From Virgibacillus_F flavescens (lineage in GTDB: Bacteria; Bacillota; Bacilli; Bacillales; Amphibacillaceae): a DNA stretch of 64,000 nt. A model generated the notes under the pieces. That model was not told the DNA's origin and made no database searches. It saw only the letters and a program-made list of their open reading frames with translations. Numbering within the stretch: position 1 is the first letter of the stretch; each line of letters starts with the position of its first letter. The stretch covers positions 3,100,001-3,164,000 of the forward strand of contig NZ_CP192260.1 in assembly GCF_050574275.1 (NCBI RefSeq). Direction: 5' to 3'. Of the stretch, positions 25,798-34,789 are shown one piece after another. The position numbers and the translations under genes were made by a program.

Positions 25798-26814
25798 ATG
25801 AAACTATTTAAGTCGTATCCCTTGGCGCGATGGTTATTCTTAGCTGGTACGGTACTCTTGTTTATGATTGCCGTCTTAGGAAGCATCGCCATAGGAAAAA
25901 CCTCGATTCCGCTTTCTGTCGTTTGGGATGCTTTGTTCCATTATGATCCGTCCATTACAAAACATATAATCGTACGTTCTTCCCGTCTTACACGTACGCT
26001 GATTGCGGTTACGATTGGCGCAAGCCTTGCAATTGCAGGAATGCTGATGCAGGCTATAACCCGTAATCCGCTCGCCGCTCCAGATATTTTCGGTGTTAAC
26101 GCCGGAGCATTGTTCTTCATTGTATTTTCTGCAACTTTTTTATCCGTTGATTCGTTAACCGGGTATATGTGGATTGGTTTTTTAGGTGCTGGAATAGCTG
26201 GAGTTATGGTCTATTTCCTTGGATCGATTGGCGAAGGGGGATTACCACCAATCCGTCTGGTTCTCGCAGGTGCCGCAATCAGTGCGCTGTTCATTTCGTT
26301 TACCCAAGGAATGCTCGTTTTAGATGAACAACGGATGCAAAGCGTACTTTTTTGGCTTTCCGGGTCTGTTGCAGGACGGAATATGGAAATGCTACTTCCT
26401 GTCCTGCCGTTCATTATCCTCGCCATTCTCATCGCACTGTTTATGGGGAAATCATTGAATATCTTGATGTCGGGTGAGGATGTCGCAAAAAGTCTTGGTC
26501 AAAACACGATGCGTATCAAGTTGCTCGCTGGCCTGGTCATTATTTTCTTAGCAGGCGGCGCTGTTGCTATCGCAGGATCGATTGGTTTCGTCGGTCTTGT
26601 CGTCCCGCACATTACCAAAGGGATTACCGGTCCGAATTATCAATGGGGAATTCCTCTCAGCGGTTTATTTGGAGCGATTTTGCTTTTGCTTTCTGACGTT
26701 ATCGCAAGGCTGATTATCGCTCCTTCTGAAATGCCGATCGGTGTCATGACAGCTATTATAGGAGTGCCGTTCTTTATTTATGTAGCTAGAAAAGGAGTGA
26801 AGAAACATGCCTGA
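25798..26814 (+). CDS. yfiZ: iron-siderophore ABC transporter permease (FecCD family)
   Basis: 338 aa from ATG 25798, seven bases after GGAGAG; an upstream ATG at 25783 overlaps this site. FecCD hallmarks: RLTRTLIAVTIGASLAIAG, LMQAITRNPLAAPDIFGVNA, and GSIGFVGLVVPHITKGITG (the ATPase coupling helix region). About 9-10 transmembrane segments. Forms the membrane channel together with the next gene product; overlaps it by 8 bases. Confidence 0.88.
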   Translation: MKLFKSYPLARWLFLAGTVLLFMIAVLGSIAIGKTSIPLSVVWDALFHYDPSITKHIIVRSSRLTRTLIAVTIGASLAIAGMLMQAITRNPLAAPDIFGVNAGALFFIVFSATFLSVDSLTGYMWIGFLGAGIAGVMVYFLGSIGEGGLPPIRLVLAGAAISALFISFTQGMLVLDEQRMQSVLFWLSGSVAGRNMEMLLPVLPFIILAILIALFMGKSLNILMSGEDVAKSLGQNTMRIKLLAGLVIIFLAGGAVAIAGSIGFVGLVVPHITKGITGPNYQWGIPLSGLFGAILLLLSDVIARLIIAPSEMPIGVMTAIIGVPFFIYVARKGVKKHA

Positions 26815-27850
26815 GCATTACACACTGCGAAACAAAACAGATTCCTTTTCTATGCAAATCCACAAGCGCTCCCTTTTCCTTCTGATTTTTTTAGCCTTGT
26901 TAACCTGCGGGGTGTTTATTGTCAGTTTAGCAGCGGGAAGCAGCTATATCCCTGTTTCATCCGTGATAAAGGAGATCTTTTCGGAGAGTGATCATGCGTT
27001 TGTCTTAAATGAATTACGTGCTCCACGCGTACTAATGGCGGTTGTGGTAGGAGCCGGACTTGGTGTTTCCGGATTGATTTTACAAGGAATGATTCGGAAT
27101 CCGCTTGGCTCCCCGGACATTGTCGGTGTGACCGGTGGGGCTTCAGTAGGAACGGTCCTGTTTATCATCTATTTCCTAGGTGATGTGAGCGTGCACTGGC
27201 AACCGCTCGCATCGATAATCGGAGCTGCGGTAACTACTGCTATCATTTATTTGCTTTCGTGGAAAAATGGAGTCACCCCAATGCGGCTGATTTTAATTGG
27301 GATTGCCATTTCCGCGCTGACAAACGCTGTCGTTACAACGTTCATGGTATCAAGCGAGTCGACAGTCTCAACAAAAATCTATTTATGGCTGACAGGAAGC
27401 TTGTATGGGGCGAACTGGCAAGAAGTCACCATTCTCATCCCTATCATGGTCGTCCTCATCTTAGCTACCTTGTTTTTTGCCGGAATCGTCAATGTCAAAC
27501 AGCTCGGCGATGATATAGCAATCGGAATGGGTGTACGAGTCCAGTTCTTCCGATTCCTGCTTCTGGCGATGAGTGTCGCGCTCGCCGGCACTGCCGTTTC
27601 GTTTGCAGGAGGTATTGCTTTTGTTGGTTTGATAGCACCTCATATTGCAAGGCTCCTGCTAAACCGCTCGTTCGTAAATCTTGTATTCGGATCTGCTTTG
27701 ATTGGCGCTTTACTTGTCATGGTTGCCGACATCATAGCACGTACGGCATTTTTACCTTCTGATATTCCAGCAGGGGTCTTTACAGCTGGAATCGGCGCAC
27801 CATTCTTTATTTATTTACTGTATCGAAAACGAGAGGGGATGAAGGAATGA
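26807..27850 (+). CDS. yfhA: iron-siderophore ABC transporter permease (FecCD family)
   Basis: 347 aa, ATG behind AAAGGAGTGAAGAAAC. FecCD features: ELRAPRVLMAVVVGAGLGVS, ILQGMIRNPLGSPDIVGVTG and GGIAFVGLIAPHIARLLLNR. It pairs with the preceding permease as a heterodimer. No ATP-binding gene follows; in B. subtilis the ATPase YusV encoded elsewhere serves this transporter, and the same is likely here. Overlaps the next gene by ATGA. Confidence 0.88.
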   Translation: MPEHYTLRNKTDSFSMQIHKRSLFLLIFLALLTCGVFIVSLAAGSSYIPVSSVIKEIFSESDHAFVLNELRAPRVLMAVVVGAGLGVSGLILQGMIRNPLGSPDIVGVTGGASVGTVLFIIYFLGDVSVHWQPLASIIGAAVTTAIIYLLSWKNGVTPMRLILIGIAISALTNAVVTTFMVSSESTVSTKIYLWLTGSLYGANWQEVTILIPIMVVLILATLFFAGIVNVKQLGDDIAIGMGVRVQFFRFLLLAMSVALAGTAVSFAGGIAFVGLIAPHIARLLLNRSFVNLVFGSALIGALLVMVADIIARTAFLPSDIPAGVFTAGIGAPFFIYLLYRKREGMKE

Positions 27851-28470
27851 TTGCAACAGCTTCATTACTAGATAAATCAGCATGTCGAGTATTTTTACAA
27901 CACCAGCAGAAACGGATTCATGCTCCGAACTTGAAGGTGACGGCATCTATGATGATGAAAAAATATGCGCAAGTCCTCCCCCCTCGTATTCTCGATCCGA
28001 TGATTTTTGAAAAGCAAGGGAAAGCGATTCCCATTTCAGCCTGTCACTTAAGTGAAGACTTGGAATTATTCGTGGATGAATCACGGATCTATGAGACAAA
28101 ATCTGTATCAGATGCGTGGGATAGTCTCTTTGCGAATCATCTCACCCGTGTGCTAATGGCCTTCCATTCAACGACGAACCTTCCAACGCATATTTTATGG
28201 GAAAACATAGCTGTACGATTGAACTCGTATCTCCGAAAAGCAGTGGAACAATATCCTGAGCATAACGAACGAATTATCGAGGTGGCAGAAGAATTGCACA
28301 GCTTGAGCGGGGACAGTTTCAAGTGGGACACACACCCGATTAGTGCCTATCTCACTCCCCTCACCGCACTGACTGACCAACGGAAACGAAAGACTTGCTG
28401 CTACTATCATAAGTTAGACAAAGAAAAGGAAATGACGCATTGCCTCGTTTGTCCGTTGAAATGCTCCTAA
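27847..28470 (+). CDS. FhuF-like ferric-siderophore reductase
   Basis: 207 aa, ATG behind GAGGGGATGAAGGA, overlapping the permease gene by 4 bases. The C-terminus CCYYHKLDKEK...CLVCPLKCS gives C184-C185-x13-C199-x2-C202, the 2Fe-2S cysteine pattern of FhuF. It would reduce Fe(III) from the imported siderophore in the cytoplasm, which fits its place as the last gene of a Fur-controlled uptake operon. Confidence 0.82.
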   Translation: MIATASLLDKSACRVFLQHQQKRIHAPNLKVTASMMMKKYAQVLPPRILDPMIFEKQGKAIPISACHLSEDLELFVDESRIYETKSVSDAWDSLFANHLTRVLMAFHSTTNLPTHILWENIAVRLNSYLRKAVEQYPEHNERIIEVAEELHSLSGDSFKWDTHPISAYLTPLTALTDQRKRKTCCYYHKLDKEKEMTHCLVCPLKCS

Positions 28471-28580
28471 TTATTGGTTAATGAGTTCAGTTTTGGGAGA
28501 GAAAAACAGGAATAACAATGCAACATACACACTAATTAGCGTATGCTTTACGAACAAATCATCAATATAGATAGCAGGCA

Positions 28581-28606
28581 AAAACGCTCATGTCTGAGCG
28601 TTTTTC
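28581..28606. terminator. bidirectional terminator after siderophore operon
   Basis: AAAACGCTCA-TGTC-TGAGCGTTTT followed by T. A-rich 5' side lets it also end the convergent S51-like gene. Confidence 0.85.
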
Positions 28607-28624
28607 ATTAGCCATTCACCTAAA

Positions 28625-29281
28625 CTAGATCGTCGCATCCAATTTTTGAATGTTTGATTGAGAAATTAAATAGACATCCCCAATAATGTCAATTTTGTCT
28701 CCCTTTGTACGAACAGCGCAATCTTTGTTCGACGCATAAATATTTATTTCTTCTGACAAGGGAGACAGTTCTCTAAGCACAAGCCCCATGTTATTTTCAA
28801 GATCAAAATGTGCTAAGACGGAAAACTCGTCAAGGCCGACTCCTTCGTAAACAGAGCTTCCTTCAACTTCATCTCCTAAGTTTTGTGAGCATAACCATTT
28901 AGCAGACATGTTAATCGCACCTGCACTTGCCCCCACTACAACTGCGCCGCTTTTTTTAATCCAATCCGACAATTCATATTCCATCAAAAAAACATTTTGT
29001 TTAAGCGTATTTCCCCCCAACAAAAAAATGACTGAAGCATTTTGAATTATCGTTTGGGCATCTTCCTTCTGTACGCGATAATTAATTAAATGATATTCAT
29101 CAAACACAATGCCAGCCTGATCTAGCCACGAGCGTTCAGTAGTACCATCATCTTCATCACTAGATGGATTCGAGCTAATCATAGCAATCGATTTTCTATC
29201 CGTTATATCCCCCTGTAACACCCTTCCCAGATTCTCTGGAAAAAAATTATTAAACCAACCTAAATAATAGTGAGTTTTCAT
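28625..29281 (-). CDS. S51-family peptidase/type 1 GATase-like protein
   Basis: 218 aa, ATG behind ACGGAGGTACTT. Nucleophile elbow VVGASAGAINMS with Ser119, GGNTL at 89-93 and a following LGDE/FSVLAHFD segment that can supply the His. Only distantly related to the two peptidase E-like copies in this window, closer to the Bacillus YgaJ-like dipeptidase E group. Cytoplasmic; substrate unknown. Monocistronic. Confidence 0.8.
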   Translation of the reverse strand: MKTHYYLGWFNNFFPENLGRVLQGDITDRKSIAMISSNPSSDEDDGTTERSWLDQAGIVFDEYHLINYRVQKEDAQTIIQNASVIFLLGGNTLKQNVFLMEYELSDWIKKSGAVVVGASAGAINMSAKWLCSQNLGDEVEGSSVYEGVGLDEFSVLAHFDLENNMGLVLRELSPLSEEINIYASNKDCAVRTKGDKIDIIGDVYLISQSNIQKLDATI

Positions 29282-29369
29282 AAGTACCTCCGTAGTAAAG
29301 TGTAACTAACATTTATTCCTCGCGTCACTCATTCTATTTTCTCGTAACCAACAAAATACGCTCGATATG

Positions 29370-29425
29370 GACCGATAGTGGAAGAAGAAATGCCTTCCTT
29401 ATTGAACTAAAGCACCAGTTACTTA
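29370..29425. repeat. intergenic palindromic repeat, copy R4
   Basis: GAAGAAATGCCTTCCTTATT, then GAACTAAAGCACCAGTTACT. Same blocks as R1-R3 with a degenerate left arm. A partial left half (TATTCAACTCTCCTGCTCCG / TTAGTTAAAG) lies at 29590-29625. Confidence 0.55.
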
Positions 29426-29458
29426 AATATTTTGAAGGTATTATGTTTATGGTGATTT

Positions 29459-29569
29459 TTATTTAGCAAAAAATTTCTTGTAAATAACTATGGCTGTAAG
29501 TACTACTAAAACGGCTACCAAAAACATAAAAACCACGCCTGCAATTAATTGGAAATCGTAAATTGACAT
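29459..29569 (-). CDS. 36-aa membrane protein
   Basis: ATG 29569, nine bases after GGGGGAG. Product: short hydrophilic start (MSIYDFQ), one transmembrane helix (LIAGVVFMFLVAVLVVLTAI) and KKFFAK tail. Composition and ribosome binding site support a real small membrane protein of unknown role. Confidence 0.65.
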   Translation of the reverse strand: MSIYDFQLIAGVVFMFLVAVLVVLTAIVIYKKFFAK

Positions 29570-29782
29570 AATTCATTTCTCCCCCTATTATTCAACTCTC
29601 CTGCTCCGTTAGTTAAAGAGTAATCGTTCACAATCTCTATTTTCTTTACATCAATATTACCTTGTAAAATCAGACGAAAACTAATAAATCTTCAATTTAA
29701 TGGTAAATCCATGTATGCCAACTTGCACTAACACCCCTATTCAGAAAGACTTGATTTTAAGATAAATTAAGCATTGCTGTTC

Positions 29783-30787
29783 CTATCGGAAAGTCTCAGC
29801 AGCTATGTTGCTGAACTTTTTTAGATAGTAAAGGTAGTCTTCATTTCCGTAGTTGTATCGCTTGTTGTACATTTTTGCGACTACAACATTGTATTCAGGG
29901 ATCACTAACAAAGTTGGCCCCGTCACTCCTAGGATTTGAAAGGAACCACTGGGCACTTGATCGCCTAATTCACTCAATTCTCTCGGAATATCCTGCACGA
30001 ACCAAAACATACCGTTACGTGGAAACTCTTTTGCGAGGTGATCCGGTGTATGTATGCTAATCGCTAGTTCAATTACCTCCTTAGGGACAATTCTCTTTCC
30101 ATTCATTTGACCTTTATTTAGAAAGAGGGTTCCCCAAAGAGCAAATTCACGAGCAGAAACAAACAGATTGGATTCCAAACCATCTTCGGCCGAACCTGTT
30201 GTATCTTCACCATTCTTATTAGGATCAATGATTACGTTTACTAACTCATCGCTGTATTGAGTTTCCCACCAAGTTTGTTTCAAACCCATTGGGGAGAATA
30301 CTTTTTGATACAAAAGTTCCGGAAATGAAATACCGTAGATTTTGTTAATTAATTGAGTCATTAATTTGATATTGATTCCTCTGTACGCCCACTTTTCACC
30401 AGGTTGGAACTCTCTGAAAACTTCCCCTTCTGGAGTTTCATCTAAACCATGAGTATGCGTTACCAAATGCCGTATTGTGGTATTTCCTAGTATGTCTAAG
30501 TCTATTTCATTAAAATACTCACTCGCGAAATCATCAAGACTATGTATTTTTCCTTCATATAAAGCAAATGCAATGCACAACCCTAAGTAACTCTTCCTAG
30601 CAGATGCCACATTGAATCTAGAATTTTCATTTACAGGTAGTACATTGCTCGTATTGGAATGGGCACCACTATAGTGTTCTAAAACAATCTGATCATCTTT
30701 TATCACTGTGAGTGCACAACCAGAGCTTTGATTCTTTTCTTTAATATTTTCTACCCAAGCAAGCATATTATCATAGGTTTCAACCAT
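29783..30787 (-). CDS. serine hydrolase of the beta-lactamase/PBP-like family
   Basis: 334 aa, ATG behind CGGAGGTATTAAGC. SxxK motif S62-A-R-K65 and a YxN-like Y135-R-G segment (Asn replaced by Gly, with Asn two residues on), then HTHGLDETP before it as in class C/esterase relatives. No signal peptide, so cytoplasmic. Acts by an acyl-serine intermediate on an amide or ester; true beta-lactamase activity is not implied. Confidence 0.82.
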   Translation of the reverse strand: MVETYDNMLAWVENIKEKNQSSGCALTVIKDDQIVLEHYSGAHSNTSNVLPVNENSRFNVASARKSYLGLCIAFALYEGKIHSLDDFASEYFNEIDLDILGNTTIRHLVTHTHGLDETPEGEVFREFQPGEKWAYRGINIKLMTQLINKIYGISFPELLYQKVFSPMGLKQTWWETQYSDELVNVIIDPNKNGEDTTGSAEDGLESNLFVSAREFALWGTLFLNKGQMNGKRIVPKEVIELAISIHTPDHLAKEFPRNGMFWFVQDIPRELSELGDQVPSGSFQILGVTGPTLLVIPEYNVVVAKMYNKRYNYGNEDYLYYLKKFSNIAAETFR

Positions 30788-30873
30788 GCTTAATACCTCC
30801 GTTTTTGTAACTACTTACAACCAATTATTTCAAATCGCCGCCCTTTCTACAATGGTTGGTTTTCATAAAAAAG

Positions 30874-30900
30874 AAAGCTTATCCTCTTTAGGATAAGTCC
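30874..30900 (-). terminator. hairpin terminator or attenuator upstream of the serine hydrolase
   Basis: Minus strand CTTATCCT-AAAG-AGGATAAG followed by CTTTCTTTTTT. It lies 87 bases before the start at 30787, so it could end an upstream transcript or attenuate this one. Confidence 0.5.
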
Positions 30901-31229
30901 CCATTATTTTAAAATGTGTTTTCAAGATAACTCAGTTTAATTGGATTTCAAATAATATACTCGAACACTAATGTACGACTCAATTTTAACATAACATTCC
31001 AATAATTATTTGAATGGTTCACCATTATCGATGATTCCTTGTTAAACTCAATCACCCGTATAGATGAAGATTTTTAAATACTTCCCTATCTATATAAACA
31101 CTTTTTCATTAGTGATTTTCTTCCACATAGCTTTCTAATAAAAAGTTCCTATATTATTGATAAAATTCCAAAAATATCTTATAATTAATTTGTGAGGTAA
31201 TCTTACTTTTATTAAAGGAGTTGATATTT

Positions 31230-31301
31230 ATGACTGGAAATAAACGTGTGCATTATGTTCGAAGCTACTTTCATTGTAGACAAAACATTTACATCGAATG
31301 A
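31230..31301 (+). CDS. possible 23-aa peptide
   Basis: ATG 31230 after AAAGGAGTTGATATTT; product MTGNKRVHYVRSYFHCRQNI plus three residues, basic and aromatic. It lies inside the inverted repeat, with a hairpin at 31338 after it. Could be a leader peptide or chance. Confidence 0.35.
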   Translation: MTGNKRVHYVRSYFHCRQNIYIE

Positions 31302-31337
31302 ATTAACCAATTTTAAAAGTTAATCCATTCTTTAAAG

Positions 31338-31370
31338 GATTTACTTGTCACTGGGTAAATCTCCAATTTT
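31338..31370 (+). terminator. hairpin after the 23-aa ORF
   Basis: GATTTAC (31338-31344) pairs with GTAAATC (31355-31361), then TCCAATTTTTC. A modest terminator. Confidence 0.45.
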
Positions 31371-31535
31371 TCTGTTAATTGTTTCTCCTTTATTAAGATT
31401 TACCTCACAATAAAAGGTAAGAAGAAGTCCTGTTACAATTAATTCATTTATTTTATTCCACCTAAAATGCTGGGTATATACTGTTACGAAAATATTAGTA
31501 TTGCCCGGTTAATACTTTTAGGAGGAATTTTAATA

Positions 31536-31763
31536 ATGAAAAATTGGAAATTTACAGTGACTTTAAACTTCTTACTGGAGTACCTCATTTTCTTTATAGG
31601 TGTTTACGGACAGACAATCTTTATTACAGTACATAAAGTAATTGTTGAAAGCAATCCTGAGACCTTTGGAATTGTGTGTACAATGATAACTGCCTTTATC
31701 ATCATATCCTTGGTATATAAACGAAGGGATAGGCAAGTGTCAGAAACAAAAAAAGTGGCCTGA
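31536..31763 (+). CDS. small membrane protein
   Basis: 75 aa from ATG 31536, ten bases after AGGAGG. Two hydrophobic segments (about 8-28 and 44-62) and a charged tail KRRDRQVSETKKVA. No family recognised. The stop codon lies inside a strong terminator. Confidence 0.6.
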   Translation: MKNWKFTVTLNFLLEYLIFFIGVYGQTIFITVHKVIVESNPETFGIVCTMITAFIIISLVYKRRDRQVSETKKVA

Positions 31764-31782
31764 TCAGCCCTTTTTTTGTTTC
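31743..31782 (+). terminator. terminator overlapping the end of the small membrane gene
   Basis: GAAACAAAAAAAGTGGC pairs with GCCCTTTTTTTGTTTC (one mismatch), loop CTGATCA. Confidence 0.8.
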
Positions 31783-32167
31783 CTTTATAATTTAACCTTG
31801 TTGTTCAAAATGTAAGGATACTCTTTCAAGAATATTACTACGTTAATACAAAGCCATTCTTTGATCATAAACTCGTTAAGTGATAAGTCATCTCAACAGA
31901 GTAATGAGAACTAAGTGAATAATTCTTAACTAAATTTAAATTTTAGCAATCATCTTTAATATCGTTTATGCATTCATTTGTTTAAAAATTTTATCAAAGT
32001 AAAATTTTATTATTTCTAAGTGTAGTTCTTTAAAAACTCACTAAACATAACATGCTTTCCAGGTCTTTAGGTTCCCCGATTTTCCCAGAGCATAAGAAAG
32101 GACGCGACTCTGATTTTGGGTGCTCAACTTCTATAAAACAATTTTGATTTTAATTAAAGAAATAGTT
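31783..32167. other. intergenic stretch with a short coding-like remnant
   Basis: Mostly A/T-rich. On the minus strand 32030-32140 is open for 38 codons (contains FIEVEHPKSESRPFL and CSGKIGEPKDLESM) with no start codon, so it may be a fragment of a lost gene. Nothing else seen. Confidence 0.3.
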
Positions 32168-34789
32168 TCACTCCCACATGTTTTTAACTTCATTAAGTGG
32201 AAACTTTCTCAGCTTATCAATCAATTGATTCATCGCTTCAGGAATCTGAATTTGATGATTTAACAACTCATCATAATATCGATTTGCCAATTTAGACAAA
32301 TTAAATAATGCATCTAAATAGTCTTTATTTATGTCTGTGATTGCTATTTCATAGATATCTAAGCATTCTTGTAATGATGAACTGATATCATCTTTAAATT
32401 GAGAAGTTAAGAACATTTCTCTAGTAATTATTGGTGACAGATGTAAAAGAATTAAACGACTATTTTTTACGTTCATATACTTTAATGACTTAATAAAATT
32501 TAGTAGTTCATCTTCTATCTCAATATCGTTATTTTTGAAATCTTTATATACAACTAAAATATCTAGAGCAGTAAAAGCTTGTGATGTAGAATCCAAAGAA
32601 CCTGACATAATTTGCTTTATAATATCTTTATAGATGTCTTTCCAATTATCAATAATAAGTTTCTCTATAATACTAATACTTAATATTGATGTTTCTGTTT
32701 CATTAAATATACCTTTAATTTTGCTTACCAGAGACTGAGCTGACTGATCAAAACACTCAGAAATAGCAGCCTGAGAAATAATGTAAGCTACTAACTCGCT
32801 CAATTCTGAAAAATATTTCTGAGCTTGTTGTCCTTGTCCAAAAATATCATCCTTATGATTAAGGATTAACCTCTTTTCATTTTCCAAATAATCAAAAAGG
32901 TATTCTAATATTGTATTGATTAAACCATTATTCCAATCAATTTTAGTGCTTTTCTTATCTCCAAAGCAGGATAACGCATAAAAACTACTTTTGTAGGATA
33001 GAATAACATTTTCTACATTACCGTACCCATGTATTATTCCCCCGTCCACACATCGGGGAAATTTAGGGTTCTTTAAATAGGAAATATACATTTTATTAAA
33101 AGACACTTCTAATTGATGAGGTAATCTCTCCCACGATGTAACTAAGAAAATTTTTGACTTTGGAATATCGAACTTATTGACTTGTCCCCAAACTGCTTCA
33201 GAAACTTGCTCATGATATTCTAGTAGTAGATTATTTTCATTCAACAAAAAAATCTTGCTTAAACCATTATCACGCACATTAATGTCATTACTTTTCACTT
33301 CATCTATTGACTTCAAAATTGACTCAGACGAAATTTGCTCCTTCAAACCGTAACCCTTAATATTCTGAAAAAACCTTGCTAAATGAATATCATTTTGCGA
33401 AGATTGCTTTAAAACCTTATTAATATAATTTCTTAAGATATTTGAATTAAAATAATAGGATATTCCATATAAGGCACTACTAATATCATTTTTATTTATA
33501 TCCTCTACTATTGGTATATTTTCATAAATTTTATCCAGGAATCTTATAATCCTATTATCATCTAATACGCTACATAATCTAGGTAAAACAACAAAGATTA
33601 CTTTTTGGGATACTATCTGCTTGAACCTAGAACTATAACCCTTTTGTTGAAGAACTTCTAACAACAATATTAGTTGGTCAAATAATCTTAGAGTCCATTC
33701 ATTACTAGCTGTTACAATTCTTTCTTTAGTAAAAAACATCTTAATTATTTTTTCATCATCGGTTCTAATAATATAAGACCATTTCCAGAGAGGATTTTCA
33801 CTAGTTGAAATTATCTCTGTACATGCTTTCGCTATGAGTTGTCTATGATCACTAAATATAGGAAGACATAAATTATCTTGAATAAGGAGATAACGGAAGG
33901 CATTAGTGAAGACATCAGTTACTTCAGTTGGTGTTGTACCATAAGTATAAGTGTAAGTATTTGGATGGAATGCCTGGAACTCCCCTCTTTTTTTGTGTTC
34001 TGCTGCAAATAAGCTATTAGTTAACTTCTCCTTATTATCATTTAAAATTTTTCTCACATTATATATATTATCTGTAAATTCTTGATCCGAAAAGTCATTT
34101 AAGCTACTTCCATATATGTTTAGAGACCTTGCACAGAGGTTTATATAACTCATCATTGCAGCTGTTTTATCCTCTGAATAAGATTTTTGTGCTACAGCAG
34201 CAGAACACTTTTTCAGTATCCTTAATGCATCATCAATCATTCGCAGCTGGCTTAATAAACATGCCTTTTTTATCTGTATTTCAAAAGAAATATCTTCTTC
34301 AATCTTCTTTACACACTCTAACGCCTTTGTATAATTAAATTCTGTAATATTATACTTACATCCCTCAATAAAGTGTTCAGCTTTTTTTTGTTTATCCATA
34401 TAATTAATGTTTGACTCAAGCAATTTAATCACTTCATGATATTGGTCAAAGTTACTATCTATTCGATACATTTCTGCTAGATAAAGAACCAATTCAAACC
34501 ATTTTGTCTTAAAATTATTTGTCTCAGTATCTTTTGGCAGGTTCTCAAGAGGATAGTTTTTTAATAACTCTTTAATCTTCTTAGCATCATCATCTATTAA
34601 TGGCATATAACACTTTCTTAACAAAACTGCTATATTACTAACCAAAATAAGCTTATTTTGGCTAGTTTCCTGTCTTAGTACATACTCAAAATGTCTATAC
34701 ATTTGTTTATGAAAGTCACCTATATCATTTACTGGCAAAACTAGATGTTTAGATACCTCGTTATTTACTTGGCGTGTATACTTAAGCAT
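32168..34789 (-). CDS. large helical partner/C-terminal part of a SIR2 defence protein
   Basis: 873 aa from ATG 34789, which has no ribosome binding site and overlaps the end of the SIR2 gene by 25 bases. The sequence is alpha-helical throughout, with TPR-like or HEAT-like stretches (FEYVLRQETSQNKLILVSNI, ALECVKKIEEDISFEIQIKK) and no catalytic motif. One extra A in the A7 run at 34803-34809 would join it in frame to the SIR2 ORF, giving DKKNYYNEMLKYTR at the junction and about 1,206 aa in all, the architecture of fused SIR2 phage-defence proteins such as DSR1/DSR2. In those the C-terminal part senses the phage. Low G+C, unlike the neighbouring replication genes. Confidence 0.7.
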   Translation of the reverse strand: MLKYTRQVNNEVSKHLVLPVNDIGDFHKQMYRHFEYVLRQETSQNKLILVSNIAVLLRKCYMPLIDDDAKKIKELLKNYPLENLPKDTETNNFKTKWFELVLYLAEMYRIDSNFDQYHEVIKLLESNINYMDKQKKAEHFIEGCKYNITEFNYTKALECVKKIEEDISFEIQIKKACLLSQLRMIDDALRILKKCSAAVAQKSYSEDKTAAMMSYINLCARSLNIYGSSLNDFSDQEFTDNIYNVRKILNDNKEKLTNSLFAAEHKKRGEFQAFHPNTYTYTYGTTPTEVTDVFTNAFRYLLIQDNLCLPIFSDHRQLIAKACTEIISTSENPLWKWSYIIRTDDEKIIKMFFTKERIVTASNEWTLRLFDQLILLLEVLQQKGYSSRFKQIVSQKVIFVVLPRLCSVLDDNRIIRFLDKIYENIPIVEDINKNDISSALYGISYYFNSNILRNYINKVLKQSSQNDIHLARFFQNIKGYGLKEQISSESILKSIDEVKSNDINVRDNGLSKIFLLNENNLLLEYHEQVSEAVWGQVNKFDIPKSKIFLVTSWERLPHQLEVSFNKMYISYLKNPKFPRCVDGGIIHGYGNVENVILSYKSSFYALSCFGDKKSTKIDWNNGLINTILEYLFDYLENEKRLILNHKDDIFGQGQQAQKYFSELSELVAYIISQAAISECFDQSAQSLVSKIKGIFNETETSILSISIIEKLIIDNWKDIYKDIIKQIMSGSLDSTSQAFTALDILVVYKDFKNNDIEIEDELLNFIKSLKYMNVKNSRLILLHLSPIITREMFLTSQFKDDISSSLQECLDIYEIAITDINKDYLDALFNLSKLANRYYDELLNHQIQIPEAMNQLIDKLRKFPLNEVKNMWE

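Larger units (their letters stand above)
31190..31411. repeat. inverted repeat pair enclosing a 23-aa ORF
   Basis: The left arm TTGTGAGGTAATCTTA...TTATTAAAGGAG (31190-31220) is matched, inverted, by TTGTGAGGTAAATCTTA...ATAAAGGAG (31411 back to 31384) with one insertion and a 6-base gap. The arms enclose a short ORF and a terminator-like hairpin. Either a MITE-like element or a long-range RNA structure that would hide the ORF's ribosome binding site. Confidence 0.5.
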
